Part shown: piece by piece, positions 58,483 through 64,000 of the stretch
Layout of the letters: each line of letters begins with the position of its first letter
Position numbering within the stretch: the first letter of the stretch is position 1
Assembly (NCBI RefSeq): GCF_029867415.1
Contig: NC_081185.1
Span: 81,503,553-81,567,552 of the forward strand
DNA from: Vicia villosa
Lineage: Eukaryota > Streptophyta > Magnoliopsida > Fabales > Fabaceae
Direction of reading: 5' to 3'
DNA: 64,000 bases
Notes under the pieces: model-generated
Databases searched by the model: none
Told to the model about the DNA's origin: nothing
The model's input: the letters and a program-made list of their open reading frames with translations, nothing else
Position numbers and translations under genes: made by a program

Positions 58483-59329
58483 GTCAGGGGTAGTTTGGGT
58501 TTTTCACCAGAGGTTAACTAGAAGGTTGGGAGGTTGGCAAAGAAATTTTCTATTTCTTTATTCTTCATATTTGATTTGATTTAACAACGATTCTTCACAT
58601 CCAAAATTTATGCAATGGAGGATTGAGAATCCAAAAGAAATATCTAAAATGTGAAATAACAGAAAAAGAAAAAAAATGGGATTTTTTTTCGGAGAAGAAG
58701 TCATGGAGGATTTTTGTTTTCGGAGATGCATTTTCAAAAATATCCAAAAATGAGTGTTTTCGGAGATACATCTCCGAAAACACTCCTAAATTGATGTTTT
58801 CGGGGATGCAGCTTCGAAATCTATAAAAATTTGAAGAAAAAAAATACTTCGGAGATGAATCTCTGAAGCAGAGATATTTTAGAGCTTTTAGCAGGATTGT
58901 CCCCCTTGGGGATCTACAAAGAAATTGTCTATTATCATTTATTGCAACATTAGATCTAGTTTATCTTAGTTAGCATAGTCTATCATCTTCATTGACGACC
59001 TATCTCTATTCAAGACCTCAAACTCTTTCACGATCTCCTTCGTTCCTCTTCATTCACGACCTCCTTCGTTCTTCACCATTCAACTCCACTCTTATATTCT
59101 CAATCTCTGTTCATGACGTCAATTCACCACTCTTTCTCTGGCTATCTTGTATTTCTTCTCCGACACCAACACAATTCATTCTCTATGTGTGACCACATCT
59201 CCGACGATGCAACCCTGCTAAAGGTAATACCCTAAAACTAAGATATTATGTTCCTTATATGTTTCTTTTCTTAATTGGTCAAATAAAAATCAAAATTGAT
59301 TTGGCTTTAAGTTTGTACTTCTATCTCTT

Positions 59330-60090
59330 AATTTTAAGCTTATTGTGCCGATTATGTTTCTCTTCAAGAAATGTGGTTTCTACTTGTTTCTTTTCTTGTG
59401 GCTACAGAACATGTCCACGGGGCAGCAATTAGAGAATACTATGTAGTCCATGGGGCAGCAATTAAAGAATACCATAAGGTACTTGTTTCTTTTCTTGTGG
59501 CTTCTATTCCCTTTGTTTAAGCTTATTGTGCCAATTATGTTTTCTTTTCAAGAAATGCGGTTTCTACTTTGGTATGCATATTTTCTTACAAGTGCAATTA
59601 TGAGGATAATGTGACATTGTCACATGACCCCTTAAGACTTAAGTCAAGCCCAACTCATTAAAGGGTGTGTTTCATTTGAAAACACCGACTATAGTAGTGA
59701 GAATTGTTGCTCATTTCTGTTTATCTTCGACGGGTTTGAATCTGCTCTAAGTACTTTGGAAGATGCGGTTATAGATGCCCCAAAAGCATTGGAGTTTCTA
59801 GGCCGCATTTTTTTCTAAAGAGAAGTTCTTATTTATCACAACAAATAACACCAGGTAAATTATATGACTATTCTATAAAACATATTTCGACAAAATTATA
59901 ACTATATATATTTGAAAGAGGCAAAACATGACATAAATAAAACTAATATAAAGAATAGGACTAAAAAGGTTCCGTAAAAAATGGCAATAATCACGAAAAC
60001 AACAAACACAGGGCAACAAAGATAATGTCTTCAAATGACTTCATTTAGTATTTGAATATAGAGAAATACAAACTTCCTTGGAATCTATCA
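59330..60090 (+). pseudogene. Second eIF4G MA3-domain fragment
   Basis: At 59400-59470 HVHGAAIREYY is read, with the same segment duplicated at once (VVHGAAIKEYH). At 59640-59815 LSQAQLIKG and, after an intron-like gap, FDGFESALSTLEDAV and IDAPKALEFLGRIFF follow. The 3' part (60030-60085) matches 50235-50295 almost base for base, so this and the copy at 42.6-50.3 kb share one origin. Stops and the missing middle exon make it a pseudogene. It also has an internal tandem duplication of about 180 bp (59333-59575). Confidence 0.75.
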
Positions 60091-61182
60091 TGATACCTTG
60101 ATAAAATTGTGCGAACTATATTAATATTATGCATTGATGAGTTAAGTTTACACCAATTCATGGCATTCTCGTACTTATAATATGAGTTTATGCATGGAGA
60201 GTTTACGTCACCATGCAAACATCCTTCTATACATGTGCATGATGATATAAGTTTACATAAGCTTAATCATACAATAGCTAGATGTAATCTATCATGTTCT
60301 AGAGTATAAGGCATAATCTTGAGCTACTCTTTTATTACAATATTTATTTAATTATGCATTAGTTGAGTATTTGTATCATTTTGATAAAAAAATTTCATAG
60401 TCTGTGTATTTAAAATGTCCTATCATTCATCTACCCACTTTTCTCCCAGCAATCACTCCTTTTTTGTATTGTGATGAAATTTCCATTTTTATATAATCGC
60501 CAACATATTTTCTCTTGTAAAATCAAATGCTTTTTCATTGAATATATATATTTTTAAATGTGTCTATTGGATAATCAAGAGAAGACGCAAATGAAAGTGT
60601 AGATATGTGGAGACAAGTTTTTGTAAGACGTGCTTTGCATTTTTGTTTAATAGAAACATAAGATGAAGTATGTTTAGTGTAAGTTTAGCAAAAGAAAAAC
60701 TAGTTATAGTTTAGGGTTTAATGGATATGCAGTGTAAAATAGTTTATATTGTTATCCAGTAGAAAATTTATAGTCAATCATGTCATAATATTTGTTAAAA
60801 AAATAAAAGCGTTATGTGACTGAATACATTGTGGTAATTGGCAGTGTAAAATTAATTTACATAATGTATCATCATTTTTCTCTAGAGTTTATTGATATTT
60901 TAAATTTATTTAATTCATTAAACATTCAAATAAATTATATTATTAAGATAGTTTGTAGCATTTTAGAATAAATAAAAATGTTTAAAAAAAATTTCAAGAA
61001 AAGAAAAACGCAATAAAATATGTATAGAGATATAATAACATAATTTAAACTTTTTTAAAACAGCTTTTTAGGCGTGCAAAATGATCAGTTCACTGTTCCT
61101 TCGCAGAAATGGAGAGCGACCGGTCAACATGAAGCAAGTGCTAATCACAGAACGTGAAGGTTTTTTTTTACATTTTGCGAAG
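60091..61182. other. AT-rich gap
   Basis: I see no gene, element ends or tandem repeat in this kilobase. Confidence 0.5.
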
Positions 61183-61540
61183 TGTGAGATATTGGATCGA
61201 ACTCTAGTATGGTCGAAGGGTAGCTTCTTGGTTCGACAGGATTAAGCATGGAGTTAGCTTGTTTATTAAGTTAGCTTGTGTAATAGGCCTTGTGGAAAAA
61301 GCCCATTAGTTAGTATGTTAGGTTTTATTATAAATAGCATACTAGTCTCTCATCATTGCATACTGCAAATCCTTATTTAGGGTGAGATAGGTTATTTGTT
61401 ACTCTTGTAAACTTGTAATCTTGTTTTCTAAGAGAAAGTAAAAGAGTAGCAGTTATAACCAATTCTTGTGTTCTTCTTCTTCCTTGTTCTTTATTCTTTC
61501 CTTGTTTTATACTTTGTTCTTGACATTGTTTTTCACAACA
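61183..61540 (+). repeat. 5' LTR of the right-edge copia element
   Basis: Starts TGTGAG, ends CACAACA, with a TATA-like TTATAAATAGC. The expected primer site right after it reads AATTGGTGAGGTGAG, unlike the common TGGTATCAGAGC. Confidence 0.75.
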
Positions 61541-61565
61541 AATTGGTGAGGTGAGCGTGGAGAAG

Positions 61566-64000
61566 ATGCCTTCAACAAAGTATGAGATTGAAAAGTTCAC
61601 AGGAGTGAACGATTTTTGTCTGTGGCGCTTGAAGATGAAAGCCCTACTGGTTCAGACGGGTTGCTTGGAAGCGTTGAAGGGAGCGGCTACTATGGACGCT
61701 CCGTTAACGGAAAGAGAGAAGACGGCCATGATCGAGAAAGCACACAACGCAATTTTGTTGAGCCTTGATGATAAGGTTCTTTGACAGGTATCAAAGGAGA
61801 CGAAGACATTAGGGTTATGATAAGTGCAAAAATGTACTTATTTTGTATATATGTTTTGCTGCACTTATCGATACTTTTTGTTAATACTGTTTGAATAATA
61901 CCCCATTTTGTATATAAATACGTTTACTTTGTGAATAGATGTATTTTCATATACTTTTATATTTTTTCATAGTTTTCTATTCATTTTGTAGGTATTGAGG
62001 TGTATTTGGAGCATGAGCAATAACGTGTCGAAGACACGGCTTCAAACGCGCGTTTTTGAGCAACGAAACCAACTCGTCGACAAATAAAGCTCAAAACTAA
62101 AGAATAATAAATCACCAATTTGGTTGATATGTTGTCATTGTTAGATGGGAAATTGAATAAGCTTTCCAACGCTTCGAACCAGACGCAAATCAGAGTTACG
62201 GTTCTTAAGTTACGTCATTTTTACTAAAAGCTGTTTTTTCATGACAGTAGTGTGGGCGCGATGCGCGCTGTACAGAACTGAAAATTGCATAAATAGGCGA
62301 AAATCAGATTTTTTAGGTTATGTTTTGGGTATTTTTGAACCCCAACTCATCCTAGGTCATTTTTGGGTAGATTTAGCTTGGAAACACCATTGGAGCTTGC
62401 AATCGGATGATCAGAGGTCGAATTTCTCATCGATCGGAGTTGACAAACCAAGAAATGTTTGGTTTCTCTTCTTCTCTTCTCTTTGTATTTCTCTTTTGGT
62501 GAGTTTATATATTAATTACTCTAAACACATGGATGTTTGTTACTCTTTCTACTAGTTGTATAAAGTTTACTTTACAAATCTTAATCGGTGTTTTTATGAT
62601 CTTTTTGCTTAATTGCTTCGGATTTATGTTGTTATAGACATATGCTTCGTAAATCTTGATTAGGAGAACACCTGATAGCTTTTGATTTTAGACATAGGGT
62701 TAGGGTTAACATCCACATAATATCTAAGTTTCATGCCTCTGTGTTGTTCGATCGGTTGAGACATCGTCAAAAGAGCAATATGGTTGAATTCTAGTCGGTG
62801 TTTCAGAAATAGACATTGATGTGAGGGATATGTGGTGATTCTGACGAGTATTGTAGATTGAGTGCGGCGGAGTGATAAATCTAAGTTTGTGAGGAGTAGT
62901 TTAGATTCCAACCAGATAAGTTATTTCTTTCCAAAGAACGAATTCATTTTATGTTTAAAGTTACTTTTCAGTTTTTACTTTCAACCCATTTAACTCGAAC
63001 TCATAACTGCGGAAACTGTTGAACGGAAGTTCAATGCACTAGTCCCTGTGGAGACGATAAATTCCCGGATAAATACTTCCAAAACTTTTGTTGCTTGCCG
63101 CTTTACCGCTCCAACAGGTTATGGGTGAAACTTGAAAGTTTGTACATGACCAAGTCGCTGGTAAATCGACTCTACCTGAAGCAAGCTTTGTACTCATTCA
63201 AGATGATTGAAGATAAATTGTTGGTTGATCAGTTGGATATGTTCAACAAGCTGATTCTTGATCTTGAAAATATTGATGTGAAGATCGATGATGAAGATCA
63301 AGCGTTGTTACTATTGTGCGCTTTGCCTCGATCACATACAGACTTCAAAGAAACTCTCCTGTATGGAAGGGAGTCCCTAACCTTTGAAGAAGTTCAATCA
63401 GCCCTGTATTCTAAGGACTTGAACGAACGAAAGGAGCAAAAATCTTTGACAGTTGGTGAAGGTTTGACCGTTAAAGGAAAATTCTTGCGAAAGGATGGTA
63501 AGTTCAACAAGAAGAAAGGTAAAAGTCAACAGAAGTCTTATAGTGGCGAAGCATTTGGTATTCGATGCTATCATTGTAAGAAGGAGGGTCACACAAGAAA
63601 GGTGTGCCCTGAACGCCTGAAAGATCATGAAGGTAAGGATAATGGAAATGCAACCATTGTTCAAGATGATTTCAAATCATTTGATCTTCTTGTGGTTTCG
63701 AGCAGTGACTCTAGGAAGGAGTGGATTATGGATTCAGGTTGCACTTGGCACATGACTCCAAACAAGGACTTCTTCGACGAATTATGTGATCAAGATGGTG
63801 GATCAGTACTGCTGGGAAATAATAAAGCTTGCAAGATTGCAAGTGTTGGATCTGTGAGATTCAAGCTCCATGATGAGTCAATAAGGTTGTTGACTGAAGT
63901 CAGGTATGTTCCTGATTTGAAGAGAAATATGCTTTCTCTTGGTGAATTCCACAAGAAATGATATGTTTTCCAAGGAGAGAAAAGTATCCTAAGAGTCATG
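61566..64000 (+). pseudogene. copia gag-protease, interrupted
   Basis: Coding starts at ATG 61566 (MPSTKYEIEKFTGVNDF) and continues to 61817, jumps over the solo LTR and resumes at 63122 in the same frame. A TGA at 61782-61784 stands where CGA would read Arg in the KVL(R)QVSKE context. The second part has the UBN2 Gag core, the zinc knuckle CYHCKKEGHTRKVC (about 63567-63608) and the protease motif IMDSGCTWHMT (about 63726-63758). A second TGA at 63959-63961 stands where Gly is usual before YVFQGE. The element is dead as it stands. Confidence 0.85.
61818..63116 (+). mobile_element. Solo LTR inside copia gag, 1299 bp
   Basis: It begins TGATAAGTGCAAAAATG and ends CGCTCCAACA, with a perfect 5-bp duplication GGTTA (61813-61817 and 63117-63121). 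Removing it and one GGTTA restores an unbroken gag reading. CTGTGGAGACGATAAATTCC near the right end resembles the LTR end of Athila-type gypsy elements; that family call is tentative. Confidence 0.88.

Larger units (their letters stand above)
55403..58550 (-). mobile_element. Mutator-like element C carrying a PMD gene
   Basis: Inverted ends of about 80 bp run from GTTTTTTCTTTGGCCACCTC (left) and GAAAATTTCTTTGCCAACCT (right, inverted) through AAAATACCCCTG / AAACTACCCCTG to the first palindrome. Flanks TATTTCTTG (55394-55402) and TATTTCTTT (58551-58559) agree at eight of nine bases. Four palindromes lie inside the left end and six in the right part. The interior holds one three-exon gene, a plant mobile domain protein, and no MuDR transposase. 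It inserted into element B. Confidence 0.78.
53974..58929. mobile_element. Mutator-like element B, split by two later insertions
   Basis: Ends GACAATTTCTTTATGGA and, inverted, GACAATTTCTTTGTAGA face each other and share further sequence (TCTAAAATGC / TCTAAAATATC). The flanks TTTTATCAC (53965-53973) and TATTATCAT (58930-58938) agree at seven of nine positions, as expected for an old 9-bp duplication. Four palindromes stand at each end (54040-54210 and 58705-58875). Without the solo LTR at 54367-55356 and element C at 55403-58550, about 0.8 kb remains, with no coding capacity. Confidence 0.68.
61183..64000 (+). mobile_element. Ty1/copia element, 5' part, runs off the window
   Basis: A 358-bp LTR (61183-61540, TGTGAGATATTGG to TTTCACAACA, with a TATAAATAGC box near 61330) is followed by gag and the start of protease. 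The 3' half and 3' LTR lie beyond the right edge. A solo LTR has inserted into gag. Confidence 0.85.

Overview
The window looks like repeat-rich nuclear DNA of a flowering plant, most likely a papilionoid legume. The evidence is its AT-rich sequence with spliced introns, Tekay-type and SIRE-type LTR retrotransposons, a stretch resembling legume Ogre LTRs, and many MITEs. The species cannot be named from the sequence. I see one intact host gene, a five-exon TTC1-like TPR protein on the minus strand (CDS 11391-14663). Almost everything else is transposable elements, their relics, or decayed gene fragments.

Layout. 0-10 kb: a solo LTR inside a diverged tandem repeat, two hAT MITEs with perfect 8-bp target duplications, and a solo LTR nested in another solo LTR. 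11-15 kb: the TPR gene. 15-16 kb: three MITE-like foldbacks among (AT)n arrays. 16.0-24.6 kb: a full-length Tekay-type chromovirus with an uninterrupted 1462-aa Gag-Pol and two 2004-bp LTRs between which I see no difference. 26.0-34.8 kb: a SIRE-type copia derivative with almost identical LTRs; it keeps gag and a large extra (envelope-like) ORF but has lost nearly all of pol. 35-42 kb: AT-rich sequence without a recognisable gene. 42.6-50.3 kb: the MA3-domain end of an eIF4G pseudogene, split by a minus-strand copia element that itself holds an Ogre-like fragment. 51-52 kb: a decayed gypsy integrase. 52.2-58.9 kb: a cluster of three Mutator-like elements whose ends carry arrays of a roughly 20-bp palindrome (core TTCGGAA...TTCCGAA); one carries a three-exon plant mobile domain (PMD) gene with one in-frame stop. 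59-60 kb: a second eIF4G fragment. 61.2-64 kb: a copia element whose gag is split by a solo LTR and which runs off the window.

How the pieces relate. The order of nesting can be read from target-site duplications: LTR in LTR, LTR in gag, copia in eIF4G, PMD element and solo LTR in an older Mutator-like element. Five solo LTRs with intact duplications indicate frequent LTR-LTR recombination. The two elements at 16-35 kb are the youngest. The most unusual system is the PMD-carrying Mutator-like family with palindrome-array ends and no visible transposase; second is the young SIRE derivative that has no reverse transcriptase and so must have been mobilised in trans.
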